From positions 53,330,018 to 53,394,017 of the forward strand of contig OY997651.1 of assembly GCA_963921795.1 (NCBI GenBank): a DNA stretch of 64,000 bases. Reading direction: 5' to 3'. The notes under the pieces were generated by a model that saw nothing but the letters and a program-made list of their open reading frames with translations, was not told the origin of the DNA and searched no databases. Numbering within the stretch: position 1 is the stretch's first letter; each line of letters starts with the position of its first letter. This stretch comes from Nannobrachium achirus. Lineage: Eukaryota > Chordata > Actinopteri > Myctophiformes > Myctophidae. Shown here piece by piece: positions 1 through 11,900 of the stretch. The translations under genes were made by a program, and so were the position numbers.

Positions 1-1130
1 CTTTTCTTTCCGATCCGCTTTCCGATTGCGATGTAATTCGCAAAAAACAACGCCCAAAAACTCCATTGACTTTGAATGGGGGACTCCGAAAAAAAACCAG
101 AAACTTTGGCGCCACATAACTCTGCCATACTTTTGCCTAGCAACGTCATTTAAAATGTAAAATGCTCACACAACTTTGGTCTTTTTCCGACCAATAGGGA
201 TGAGCTGTAATTGATTAAGCCTCGCCCCCTCTTTAACAGGAAGTGCCCTTCACCAAACAGGAAGTGCCTCTATAACTCATGAACCGTTTGTCGTACAGAC
301 TTGCGGCTGGTGTCATACCTTTTCTTTTTTTCTCAAAAAATTTTTTTTCTCAATTTTTTTTTTTCTCAAAATTTTTTTTTCTCAAAATTTTTTTTTCTCA
401 AAAATTTTTTTTCTCAAATTTTTTTTTCTCAAAAATTTTTTTTCTCAATTTTTTTTTTCTCAATTTTTTTTTTTCTTAATTTTTTTTTTCTCAAAAAAAT
501 TTTTTTCTCAAAAATTTTTTTTCTCAATTTTTTTTTTCTCAAATTTTTTTTCTCACATTTTTTTTTCTCAAAAAAATTTCTTTTTCTCAATATTTTTTCT
601 CAAATTTTTTTTCTCAATTTTTTTTTTCTCAAAAATTTTTTTTTCTCAATTTTTTTTTTCTAAAACATTTTTTTTTTCTCAAATTTTTTTTTCCGCAATT
701 TTTTTTTTTCAATTTTTTTTTCTCAAAAGACGTTTTTTTTCTCACAACTTTTTTTCTCACAAAACAATTTTTTCTCAAAAAACTGTCGTTAAAGTGCGAC
801 CCGCTATAACGGCCAAAAATGCGACAAAAATTTCGGCACGTAATAACTGCCGCACAATTTACGCCACCGCCGCAATATATACATCAAAACGTGCGGCTCG
901 GCCGGGAATGGGGTGCTATTACTTTTCTTCCCGATCCGCGTTACCATGGCAACGTAATTCGTAAAAAACTACGGGCTAAAACCCCCATTGACTTTGAATG
1001 GGGGACTCGGAAAAAAAACAGAAACTTTGACGCCACATAACTCTGCATACTTTTGCCTAGCAACGTCATTTAAACTTTAAAATGCACACACAACTTTGGT
1101 CTTTTTCCAGCCAATAGGGATGGGCTGTAA
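1..1130. repeat. Duplicated ~0.92-kb unit
   Basis: The segment beginning at 1 recurs from about 921. Both copies share a stretch with CCATTGACTTTGAATGG, then the phrase around ACTTTTGCCTAGCAACGTC, then a CCAATAGGGAT/GCCCCGCCCCCT block. The copies differ by scattered substitutions, so this is an old duplication. The 3' half is also related to 32,780-33,000. No gene is seen here. Confidence 0.75.
318..785. repeat. T-rich minisatellite (T8-10 + CTCAA unit)
   Basis: About 27 imperfect units of 15-18 bases, each a run of 8-10 T followed by CTCA and 1-6 A. It occupies the middle of the first 0.92-kb unit and appears absent from the second. The long Phe/Ser-rich reading frames across it are translations of the repeat and are not genes. 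Confidence 0.9.
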
Positions 1131-1745
1131 TTGATTAAGCCCCGCCCCCTCTGTATTCCTATTGGCTGGGTTTTAAACAGCCACTACTCGAGTTCACAGC
1201 ATTGTACCGTCTTGAAACTTGTTGTCTGGACTAACGGCCAATAGGGACTTATTACTTAAGCCCCGCCCCTATCTTCCTATTGGCTTAGCTTTAAACAGCT
1301 ATATCTCCAGTTCACAGCATGGTACCGTCTTGAAACTTGGTGTCTGGACTAACGGCCAATAGGGACTTATTACTTAAGCCCCGCCCCCTCTAAAGCCCCG
1401 CCCCTATCTTCCTATTGGCTTAGCTTTAAACAGCTATATCTCCAGTTCACAGCATTGTACCGTCTTGAAACTTGGTGTCTGGACTTAAACGGCCAAATAG
1501 GGACTTATTACGTAAGCCCCGCCCCCTCTTAGGCCCCGCCCCTATCTTCCTATTGGCTTAGCTTTAAACAGCTATATCTCCAGTTTGCAGCATGGTACCG
1601 TCTCGAAACTCGCTGTGTGTACTTACATGGCAAATAGGAATTATCTGTAATTGCTTAAGCCCCGCCCCCTCTGCATTCCTATTGGCTGGGCTTTAAACAG
1701 CCATGTCTCCACTTCCCAAAACGTTACTGGTCTCAAACTCGGTGG
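1100..1745. repeat. GC-box/CCAAT-box tandem repeat, ~5 units of 118-138 bp
   Basis: The block CCTATTGGCT (an inverted CCAAT box) recurs at about 1159, 1277, 1412, 1550 and 1679. Each copy is followed by TTTAAACAGC, a CAGCATGGTACCGTCT-like stretch, GGCCAATAGGGA (a direct CCAAT box) and AAGCCCCGCCCC (a GC box). The spacing varies because the GC-box part is itself duplicated in some units. The same array in fewer copies precedes the second ATGCTA minisatellite at 33,000-33,430. Confidence 0.85.
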
Positions 1746-1764
1746 GTGGTCCCACAGTCCCAAC

Positions 1765-2875
1765 GGCTAACCGCTAATGCTAACAAATGCTAATGCTAAC
1801 AAATGCTAATGATAAAAATGCTAATGCTAACAAATGCTAATGCTAACAAATGCTAATGCTAACAAATGCTAATGCTAACACATGCTAATGCTAACAAATG
1901 CTAATGCTAATGCTAAAACATGCAAAATGCTAATGACAATGCCAACAAATGTTAATGCTATCACATGCTAATGCTAACAAATGCTAATGCTAACAAATGC
2001 TAATTCTAACACATGCTAATGCTAACAAATGCTAATGCTAAAACATGCTAATGCTAACACATGCTAATGCTAACAAATGCTAATGCTAAAAATGCTATTG
2101 CTAATGCTAACACATGCTAATGCAAAAAATGCTAATGCTAACAAATGCTACTGTTAACACATGCTAATGTTAACAAATGCCATGCTAACACATGCTAATG
2201 TTAACAAATGCTAATGCTAACACATGCTAATGCTAACAAATGCTAATCCTATGCTAATACATGCTAATGTTAACACATGCTAATGCTAACAAATGATAAT
2301 GCTAAAAATGCCAATCTTATGCTAATAGATGCTAATGTTAACAAATGATAATGCTAACACATGCTAACAAATGCTAATGCTAACAATTGTTAATGCCAAA
2401 AAGTGCTAATGCTAACACATGCTATTGCTAACAGTTACTAATGCTTATGCTAACACATGCTAATGTTAACACATGCTAGTGTTAACACATGCTTATGCTA
2501 ATGCTAACACATGCGAATACTAAAGTGCTATTGCTAACAGTTACTAATGCTAACACATGCGAATACCATAGACCATGTCCATTTGGTTTCAGGGCGCCCC
2601 CAGGGTTCTGGGGGCTTGGCGAATACTAACAAATGCAAATGCTAATGTTAACAAATACTAATGCTAACAATTGCAATGCTAATGCCCAAATGCTAATGTT
2701 AACAAATGCAATGCTAATGCTATCAAATGCTAATGCTAACACGTGCTAATATTAACAAATGCAATGCTAATGCTAACATATGCTAATGCTACAAAGACAT
2801 ACTAACAAATACTAATGGTAATGCTAACAAATGCAATGCTAATGCTAACAAATTCTAACAAATGCTAATGCTAAA
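1765..2875. repeat. ATGCTA minisatellite, copy 1
   Basis: About 1.1 kb of a 14-16-base unit of the form ATGCTAATGCTAACA, with ACAAATGC and ACACATGC variants. It is interrupted near 2575-2625 by unrelated sequence containing GGTTCTGGGGGCTTGG, a phrase that also occurs near 47,072-47,088. No coding capacity. Confidence 0.95.
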
Positions 2876-2918
2876 AATTGAGGCATTAGCATTTACATAT
2901 AACATTAGCATTTTGATG

Positions 2919-3192
2919 TTTAGCATTAAACTTCAGCTTGAAGATCACAAGTCTCCAGCTGGAACCAGAATATGGACTCATCATAATGCAGTTGCAAGAC
3001 CTTCCCTTTCGAGAGTTGACCTTGAATATCAAAAAGAAGACAAACAATTTAGATTTTTAGCATTAAATTTCAGCTTGAAGGTTACAAGTCTCCAGCTGGA
3101 ACCAGAATATAGAGTCATCATAATGCTGTTGCAAGACCTTCCCTTTCGAGAGTTGACCTTGAATATCAAAAAGAAAACAAACAAAGATGAAA
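2919..3192. repeat. 137-bp direct repeat, two copies
   Basis: The segment starting TAGCATTAAA at 2921 recurs at 3058 with an offset of 137 bases and few differences. It continues the ATGCTA minisatellite at its 3' edge. The overlapping 142-residue frame on the plus strand is two translations of this repeat, so I do not call a gene. Confidence 0.8.
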
Positions 3193-3676
3193 ATGCAATT
3201 CCATCTACTATATTGCTGGTTAAAGGCCTGGCTTGGTTTAAAGCCCACTCACCAACGACAAGGTGCAGGCCACGAGTGGGGGACACATGAGGGAGGGGAG
3301 GGACAGGACAGTAACAGGAGGGGTGGGGCAGTCCTGCAATGGGCTGTGTGCACTCGTTTGATGGGTGAAAACATGCAGGAAATTGTATTATTATAAGTTT
3401 GTGGGGACGGGGAAGGGCAGTATGGGACTAAACGCAGCAGGGTGACGTTTTAGTGTGGAAAAGTGAGCGGACTGTTTCCGCCCAAATGACGCACCTCACA
3501 GTAGCGCACACAGTGAGACCAGGATGCACACAAAAAGTAACACAAATTTATGGTTAATATGAATATAATAATTGTGTTGCGTGTAGACTAACTAGGCCAT
3601 AATGATTTTGAGCAAATATCTAATTGTGATTTCTTTTTTAGGTATTATAATTTTTGTTAAAAGATTAAAACACTAT
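3193..3676. other. Noncoding, nothing recognised
   Basis: Low-complexity purine-rich sequence followed by AT-rich sequence. I see no gene, structural RNA or element ends. Confidence 0.5.
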
Positions 3677-4768
3677 TTTAGGAATATTATTATTATTATT
3701 TTAACCAAAGAAAATCACTTATCCTACCTTAAGTTTAACTTTAGCTGAATATGTATTGTGCAAATGTATAAAGCTATGGGTTATGACTAACTAAGCAAAT
3801 TGGCCATCTTGTACTTTTACTTTTGGTACTTGAATTATAATTTGACGGCATGCGGGGAGATCAAGTGTGTGCCATTTGGAAGCACACAGGTCTGTAGGAG
3901 ACCCGTCTGTAGGCATGTAATCATTTTCAGATAGCGGGGAGGGCAACGGTTTCGTTTGACGGGCAAGGCGGGTCAGGTTTTAGGGATGTTTGTGTGTATT
4001 CGGTTGTCCGACTAAACGGTTTGTAAACAACTATTCGTTTTGAAAATACAATTCGATTATTCTATTAAATATATGTTTCATTATTGAAATATCAACTTTA
4101 TTAAACATTTAATTAGTGCCCATATTACTGTCTTGTCTTAATAAAATGGTTCTTTTTAACAAGCAAATTAAGCATTCCCTTGGTTGATTTCTGTGTCACA
4201 GTCACTGTTGCGCGCTGTGGTCTATTCTAGGAATATTATTATTATTATTTTAACCAAAGAAAAACACTTATCCTACCTTAAGTTTAACTTCAGCTGAATA
4301 TGTATTGTGCAAATGTATAAAGCTATGGGTTATGACTAACTAAGCAAATTGGCCATCTTGTACTTTTACTTTTGGTACTTGAATTATAATTTGACGGCAT
4401 GCGGGGCAGATCAAGTGTGTGCCATTTGGAAGCACACAGGTCTGTAGGAGACCTTTCTGTAGGCATGTAATACTTTTCAGATAGCGGGGACGGCAACGGT
4501 TTCGTTTGACGGGCAAGGCGGATCAGGTTTTAGGGATGTGCGTGTGTATTCGGTTATCCAACTAAACGGTTTGTAAACAACTATTCGTTTTGAAAATACA
4601 ATTCGATTATTCTATTAAATATATTTTTAATTATTGAAATATCAACTTTATTAAACATTTAAATTCTGTGCCCATATTACTGTCTTAATAAAATGGTTCT
4701 TTTTAACAAGCAAATTAAGCATTCCCTTGGTTGATTTCTGTGTCACAGTCACTGTTGCGCGCTGTGGT
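3677..4768. repeat. Tandem duplication of ~549 bp
   Basis: The block starting GGAATATTATTATT at 3681 recurs at 4230 with nearly the same sequence through a TGTTGCGCGCTGTGGTC end. The duplication includes a hAT-type terminus (TAGGGATGTT at 3981, TAGGGATGTG at 4531) together with the preceding TCAGGTTT. It therefore happened after that element inserted. Confidence 0.85.
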
Positions 4769-5424
4769 CAGTGGTCGCGCTGACCTGCTGTGAGTGTGCA
4801 TGGCACTGCACACAGCCACACACCAGGCAGGCTGTCTGCTGCCTGCACACCATCATTCATAACTCTGAAAATAAAGTAAATTAATGGCAAAGCGAAGTGT
4901 ATCTTAAAGATACTGGATGTGAATCACTCGTTACCTTGAGTAGGATACCCTGCACGCTGCATCTGTGATCCGGTCCATGAATTAATCCATATTTTGAGGT
5001 GAGAACAAGCCAAGGAGAATGCTTAATCATACATTGGCTGAGAATGGAATATCATTATGTAGTTAACTTTGTAGAGAACAGAGCTGTTGCTCAGTTAGTA
5101 TAGCGACTCCAGTCAGACGTCAGCTGTTGTAGCAAGCAGCTGGGACTGATGCACTAATTATTGATCTGACCTAGATTTGCGCAATGATTTAATTGATTAA
5201 TTTGAACAATATGTCAATATTATATAACATTTTAAAAGGCTTCTATATACTCTTGATACTTTTTTCAAATGAGGTTTGCCTTAATAGATCGAAGGGTGCT
5301 CAGTTTTGGCTATTTTCTGGGTGAAATTACAATTAAAAAAATAATGATTTTCGAAATAGTCGAATATTCGGTTTCAAAATTGTTGTGTACACGTCACTGA
5401 AATTAGTCGATAGGAACATCCCTA
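3981..5424. mobile_element. Nonautonomous hAT-like element with duplicated ends
   Basis: The left end begins TAGGGATGTT at 3981 (second copy 4531) and the right end finishes AACATCCCTA at 5424 (second copy ending 5468). The 8-bp sequence TCAGGTTT stands before both left ends (3973-3980, 4523-4530) and after both right ends (5425-5432, 5469-5476). An 8-bp target duplication with short inverted ends is the hAT hallmark. The original element was probably about 0.9 kb (4531-5424), later lengthened by local duplications. No transposase frame is present. A related reverse copy lies at 44,421-45,305. Confidence 0.8.
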
Positions 5425-5599
5425 TCAGGTTTAGATTATAGTGAAATTAGTCGCTAGGAACATCCCTATCAGGTTTACATTATAGTCACAGGTGGGTCTG
5501 CGTTTCAGATTTTTAAGGGTTGTCAAAATTAGACGCCTGCAGGACTGTAGACAGGACAAACACACCAGGGGTGGGGGGGGGGTAGGCAGGACAGACATT

Positions 5600-5850
5600 A
5601 GGGGTGGCTTACATTTTATGCATTTAGCAAGCGCTCTTGATCCAGAGCGACAATAAGCAAGGTAATACATTAATACAATAAGCAAGGTAATACATCAATA
5701 CATCAGTAAATCAAATGCAGGAACTGACGGACCACTCCGCCAGTACCTGTTTAAACTACTGCCACCGATGTAGCCGCGGCCGGGAGACGAACCCAGGACC
5801 CCGATAACTCAGACTTGTTAGCTAACCAGTCAACCAACGAGCCAGGCATG
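5600..5850 (-). mobile_element. tRNA-derived SINE
   Basis: Read on the minus strand from about 5850, the head has an A-box-like TGGCTCGTTGGTTGACTGG and a B-box-like GGTTCGTCTCC about 40 bases on, as in a tRNA-derived Pol III promoter. The tail, near 5640-5610, reads GCTCTGGATCAAGAGCGCTTGCTAAATG, split here as GCTCTGGATC and GCTTGCTAAATG. It matches the style of the LINE end at 27,290-27,330. It lies just beyond the 3' end of the Helentron-like gene. Confidence 0.75.
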
Positions 5851-5998
5851 TTGGTGGGAGCCAACGCACACACCCTGTGGTGTGTGCTCCGATGCTGTAC
5901 CCAAGTTAAAATGTCTCTTTTATAATGTCAGCGTCCAACACATGAAAACAATTCAATCGACCACTGCGTCCACCGCTCCTCTTCTGCATTGTTGCACA

Positions 5999-8900
5999 TC
6001 ACTCCCTACTTGGTGTTGCCGAAGTCAACACACAGTATACTGCATCATGGTAACTGTAGTAGGTGTGCAGTACACCTGACTGAAGACAATACCCCGGTTG
6101 TGATATGTAGATGTGATCAATCAGGGTCTGCTCTTGGGTTGTTGCGGTGGAGATAAGCTGGCTGTAGCCTTTGGACTCAAACAGCTCCTTAACATGTTTC
6201 CGTCCCATCTTGAGGAGGTCCTCATTAAAGTCTCCACAGACGACAATGGGTTGGCAATCCATCAAGGCCAAAGACTCCAAGAGGCGTCCAAGGTTGAGAC
6301 AAAAGTCGCTGTCTTTGTATTTTGGGGGTCTGTAGACAGTGGCTATGAGCGCTTTGACTGGGGCCTCAACTCTGACGACTGCAAACTCGAGATCGCTGAC
6401 ATTGTCAACAAACCTTGGGGGGTCTGCTTGAAGACTACTCTTGTAGTATGCCGCAACCCCGCCTCCCTTTTTTGTAGCAATGTGCTGCGTCTTGGCGCTT
6501 GTGTAAGACACATGTCTGTTGCATGTAACCAGGTAGTATCCCTCCAGCTCAACTTCTGTGGGAACGGAGGTTCCAGACAAATTGGTTTCTGTCATCAACA
6601 AGACATCAGCGTGTCTGAACTCGTGGTGAGCCCTCACGTCCTGAATGTGTGACATCAGTCCTTGCGTGTTGTGATGGACGATGGTTAACGTCGGACCCCC
6701 AGACCACTGTTGCACAAAGTGCATGAGTGGTCTCGTCAGTTGGAAGGAAGCGCGATTCATGCTCTGCATTGCCATTTTGATTTCTGGGTTGGCGTAAATC
6801 TTCTTTTCGTTAAAGTTTGTGATCCTGAGCCCTTGAAGGGAGGTTGTTCGGCTCAGTGCGACATATGCCATTCCAGCATTAAATGTCTTTTCCAAAGACA
6901 CCACTGCTGAACTGACGGTCATGCCTTGAACTTTGTGGGTTGTACACCCAAAGGCCAGTTTAACGGGGAACTGCCGTCGCACAAGTGATGTGTTGGTCAG
7001 GCCCTCCTCAGACCTTTCGATGTACACCAGGTCATCGGTTGGCCCCTGAATCTTCCTGCGGAAATTCTGACCTGCCGTGGGACAATCCAATCTGAGCCCA
7101 AGCAAATCCACGACCATGCGTCCACCTGCAGTGGTTGAAACAATGTTGGCTATTGTTCCAAAAGTCCCGTTTACGATCCCGTCTTCGACATCCAGATTCC
7201 TAATGACCATGACCCGTGCTCCTTGGGCAACTTCGATGCTTCTTTCCAAGTCCCTTCGGTTACTGTGCTTGTAGGGCTCGTACAGCAGCTTCATCTGGCC
7301 TGAGCATCTGTCCTTTGAGTAATCTTGTGCCAGAATCGTGGAAATCGGTGTGCCGAGACTTTTTATAGCCAACTTGTTGTGGGCTTTGACCTCGTCGTTT
7401 CGGGAAAAGATATGAAGGACATCATACGGGCCGTCTCTTCTTTCAGTGCAGGCCTGTGTGAGCAGAGCCCTGTCATCGGCACTGAGAGGATCGGCCTTCC
7501 TCTTTACTCTTAGCCTGTTCAAGAGTTCGGCGAAAATGCGATCGTCTCTCTGACGCATGATCTCCGTAAGGTCAACAAGCTGAAAATCTGCCCAGAGACC
7601 GGACACAGCCTCGTCGGCAATGCAGAGCGGTTTGCCACTACCAACTGGTGGCAGCTGGTAGAAGTCTCCGACCACAAGGACAGACATCCCACCGAAAGGT
7701 TTCCTGTTGCCTTTGATCTGCTGGAGTCTCAGGTTGACGTAGTCAAAGACATCCTTGGAGACCATGGATATCTCGTCGATGACCAAGATCTCCGCGGTCC
7801 AAAGTGCTCCCCTCATCTCATCCAGTGAATTTCCAAGCGATTTATAGTGGCCCTTCAGACTTCTCGGTAGCTTCAGCAGCGAGTGCAGGGTTCTCCCAGA
7901 TATGTTGAAAGCTGCAGTGCCAGTAAACGCCGCCAGCAGAACTGCCGGCTGGGTCATATCTGCTTCGTTGAGAAAGCAGGGAAGTTGGCGCAGGATCTTG
8001 GTAGCCTCGTGATATATGCACTTGATGACATGAGACTTGCCACAGCCGGCACCCCCAGAGATGAAATAGTAGAAGGGATCAGGATCCTGACGCCAGACGC
8101 GTCTCCAACACCATTGACGCACAGCGTAGAAAATGGACGCTTGCGTTTCGTTGAGGCTCCGATACATGCTCCTGACATAGTCCGGGCTCAATTCAGGAGC
8201 ATCGATCCCTGGCATCGCCCTACTGCTGTTAGGTTGGACTTGGTATTCCGGAACCTCGTCTCGCTCCTGTAGCTCGTCGGGATCGCTAACTTTTTGCTGC
8301 CTGAAGCGATCGACCTCCGCATCTGGATCAAAATTGTTCCACGCATCAAGGATAGCTGGTTGTCCTGCTTGCAGCATTTCCAGAGCCTGATCCATTTTTC
8401 TCCCCCGCCCTTCATATTTGTCTTTGTTCTTATCGACAATGATCTTCACAGGCCAGCGGGTGCTCTTTGTTTCGCCAAGAAGCACATGAGCATTTTTGTA
8501 GAAGTGCTCATATGTCGGATAGTTCTCGCTTTTCAGTTGGCTGTCTTCTCTGTGTGGCAAGTACAGTTTCAGCAGCCGCCTGTAAAATTTTTCCGGGGTT
8601 TTCTTCTCAGAGAACGGGGGGTAACGTATGATGGCGACTCTATCGAGATTAGTTCGTTTCTGAACGAACCCCATGTCGTTCAGCAGGGCCGATGCTTTCG
8701 ACTTGTCGCTTTGTTGGCTGTACACCACCCTGTATTCCGACGCAAACTCAGCCATACACAGGTCTTCGAATTCTGTCTCCTGAGGCCTGTTCAGGTACTT
8801 CTCAGGTATCCCTGACATCCACACTTCTTGTGCGTCTGGGTCCATCTCCTTCAGTTTGCTCATGGGCTGACTCATTCTCAGACCATCCTCGTCTGTCTGT

Positions 8901-11900
8901 AAGAAAATTACTTGACGGGTGCACTTTTTAAGTGGGAGACTGCATACCCGGGCCACAGATTCCTGTGCACTGACCTCTCTGCGCTGGACGTACGCGTGCA
9001 TGATATGTTTCATTTCATCCATTTCCTTGGTGTTGGGTTTAGATTTGCGCACTTCTTTCACCACTTCGGTAAGGAGCTCGGACATCTCATGTTCCGGTTT
9101 TGCCACATACCCCAACATGTACTGGGCACAACTGTAATCATCCAGTATATATTGGATGTCCATGTTGGCATCCCACACTCGCAGCAGATGGGGATTGTAC
9201 GGATTTACCCAGCATTCATCAGGATCGCGCTTCAGGTGAATGGTGGGTACAGTGGTAAGGTTGTCTACGTAGTCCCGATATTGCTCCGCAGTCAGGTTGC
9301 ATTTCTCCAGCAGATCCGGCAAATCCTTGAATGAGGCTTTGGGGTCATTGAGCATGTCCCTCAGGGGTGCCAGCTTTTCTTTGGCCTCCATTTGTTCCTT
9401 GGTCTCTTGCTTCCAGCCTTTTCGCTTTCGCCCTTTACCCTTCTGGCCACCAGCGTTTTCATCTTTTTTGGCCTCGTCGTCGCCTTTGTCGTCATCCAAA
9501 GGCAAAAGTGGTGGGGCAATCTGACCACCACCACTTTCATCTTTTTTCGCCTCGTCGTCGTCGTCTTTGACCTCATCCAAAGGCGGAAGTGGTGGTTCGG
9601 TGATGATTGTCTGGTCCATGGGTAGTTTGGGGAACCCAAATCGACAAGTGACGTTTCCTTTCTTGCACGATCTGGAGTGGCTTCGGCTGTGAACTTGAAC
9701 TTCAGACACAATTTTGTGGAGCTCGGGGTCTGCGTACTGGTCAGGCATCTTGCAACTGACGTAGGTGTCTATGAACTTGATGAGGCGTGGGTCATCGGCC
9801 GTCGGTGCGTCTTTAATCCAAACCATCATATGGATGTGGGGACTTCCCCTAGCCTGAAATTCCACACGATAGAAATAGTCCACAACCTGACCGATTGGCC
9901 TTGCAGGCGACTGGAGAAAATCCATGGCCCTGTCAAATCTCTTTGAAAACATGCGCATGAGTGTGACAGGGTTGGTCCGGATGATTTCACATTTCGCAAG
10001 CCAGTCGAGCTGTGAATAGTCTCCTTGTTCACCTTGTTGCGCTTTTATGGCCTTGATGACTTCCGGCCACCTCATCTCCGCGGCACTTAGCGTGACAAAC
10101 CAATTGGGCCTGCCGATCTGTCTACACATAGCGAGAAGGTCCCTAAGTGCTTTCTCCCAAAACGCCGGAGTTCCTCTAAGGGGCATCATGAAGCGTGTCG
10201 CGTCCTTGTTCCGTACAAGTCTTTCTACCTCTTCTTTATCCTGCAGCATTTTGTTTGACAGAACGCGTCCGTCCCTGGTATATTTTTTCCCCTTCCGTAC
10301 CTGGATGGACATGCTGTTAGTAGCCATGTGCGTTTCTGTCACCATTTGCGCATAGAAGAGGTAAGTTTGGTCGGTGGCAAAGCGGGTATCGACCGAAAAG
10401 AGCCTGGCGTTGAAGTACCTACTTGGGGACAATTTTTTCTCTCTGACCTCATCCAATGTGTTTCGACCGTCTGGGAAATGCCCAGGAAAGGCCATGCTCT
10501 CCAACTTGGGGACGGTGAAAATACCCACAGGCCTGTTTCCTTGGGCTGGTGCAATGCTGAATATTCCCTCGCCGAATGATAAGATTTCCTGTGCTATGTC
10601 CGGAGGCTGCATGCACGTGTCAAAGGTCAGACCGGGTCTAAGCTCCTCCTGCTGCTCATCTGTGGTGGTGGCAGTGGATGGACCGGGTGCGAGTTCCTCA
10701 TGCGGTTGTGGCTCATCTTTGGTGGTGCGTGCAAGTTCCTCCTGCTGCTCACCTGTGGTGGCGGCAGGGGTTTCCTCTTCTGCATCTTCTTCATCGCCCG
10801 ACTGCTCGTCTTGGAGACGGTCAAACGTAGCGCTTTCGTTTATGACAATGTCATAGTATTCTGGATGCATCTTTTTGAGTTCCCTCAGCGCCGCCAACAC
10901 ATTCGTCATGTTTACCGTGTAGAAGAACTGATGGCCCTTGTACTTGATGTGTCGCTTCAGCTTGACCTGCAACAGCTGGTCTTCATTGCTGGACCTCGGA
11001 AGAGCATTTACAACGGCTTCCACTTCCGATGGTACACACACAACTGCACCATGAACAGCCTTTTGCCGTCCTTTAGGCAAAGAAATTATTTTAGCAAAGG
11101 GTAAGAACTTTGCGATCATCTGCCTTTCCAGCATATTCAACAGTTGAAGCTCTGGGGGAACGGGTGCTGGTTCCAGCTTATTAGCAGCTGCTATGGATGG
11201 CATCGACCCCTGTTTCAAGTTGTCGTGACAGCAGGTGCAGATGTACTCCTGTCTCCTCTCTTGTGCAACGTCGCATGGGTCTGAGCATTCACTGCCACAT
11301 GCGTGCACATACTTGCCTGTCAAGCAAGCGGTTACCACGGAAGGGTTTAACTTGTAGTTGTCCCTGTTACACCAATGGACCTGATTGTAGAACAACGCTC
11401 TGTGGCACACCGTACAGACATATGTGGGACCATGTCGAATGCTTTCCCGGAATGCCGATATGGCTTCTTCCATTGCAGCTTCCATTGTAATTTGCAGGTG
11501 ACGGTTTACAATGTGTACAGACCTTCTCTTTAGTCTCATGGCACACTGCAACTTGTGACGGATACGGAGTATGACATCTGCATCGAGTCTCTGCTTTTTG
11601 ATCTCGGTGCATCGTTGTATATGCCGTCGCCTGAATTCTGGGTTGCTGTGAAGCCTTTCACGCTGGTTCTTGGCCTTTTGTTGCATACGCCGCTGCCTGA
11701 ATTCAGGGTCATTGTGAAGCCTTTCACGCTGGTTCTTTGCAGTGTGTTGTAAATGCCGCCGCCTAAATTCAGGGTCATTGTGAAACCTTTCACGTTGGTT
11801 CTTGGCCTTTTGTTGCATACGCCGCTGCCTGAATTCAGGGTCATTGTGAAGCCTTTCACGCTGGTTCTTTGCAGTGTGTTGTAAATGCCGCCGCCTAAAT

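Noticed and set aside
279-663. Phe/Ser-rich reading frames of 66-120 aa
   Set aside because: They are the translation of the T-rich minisatellite in two frames, with no start context and no other support.
819-1040. 73-aa plus-strand frame
   Set aside because: It lies in a duplicated noncoding unit whose other copy does not keep the frame.
5780-5850. A tRNA gene on the minus strand
   Set aside because: A-box and B-box resemblance is present, but the stem-pairing cannot be completed and the sequence continues into a LINE-like tail, so it is a SINE head.
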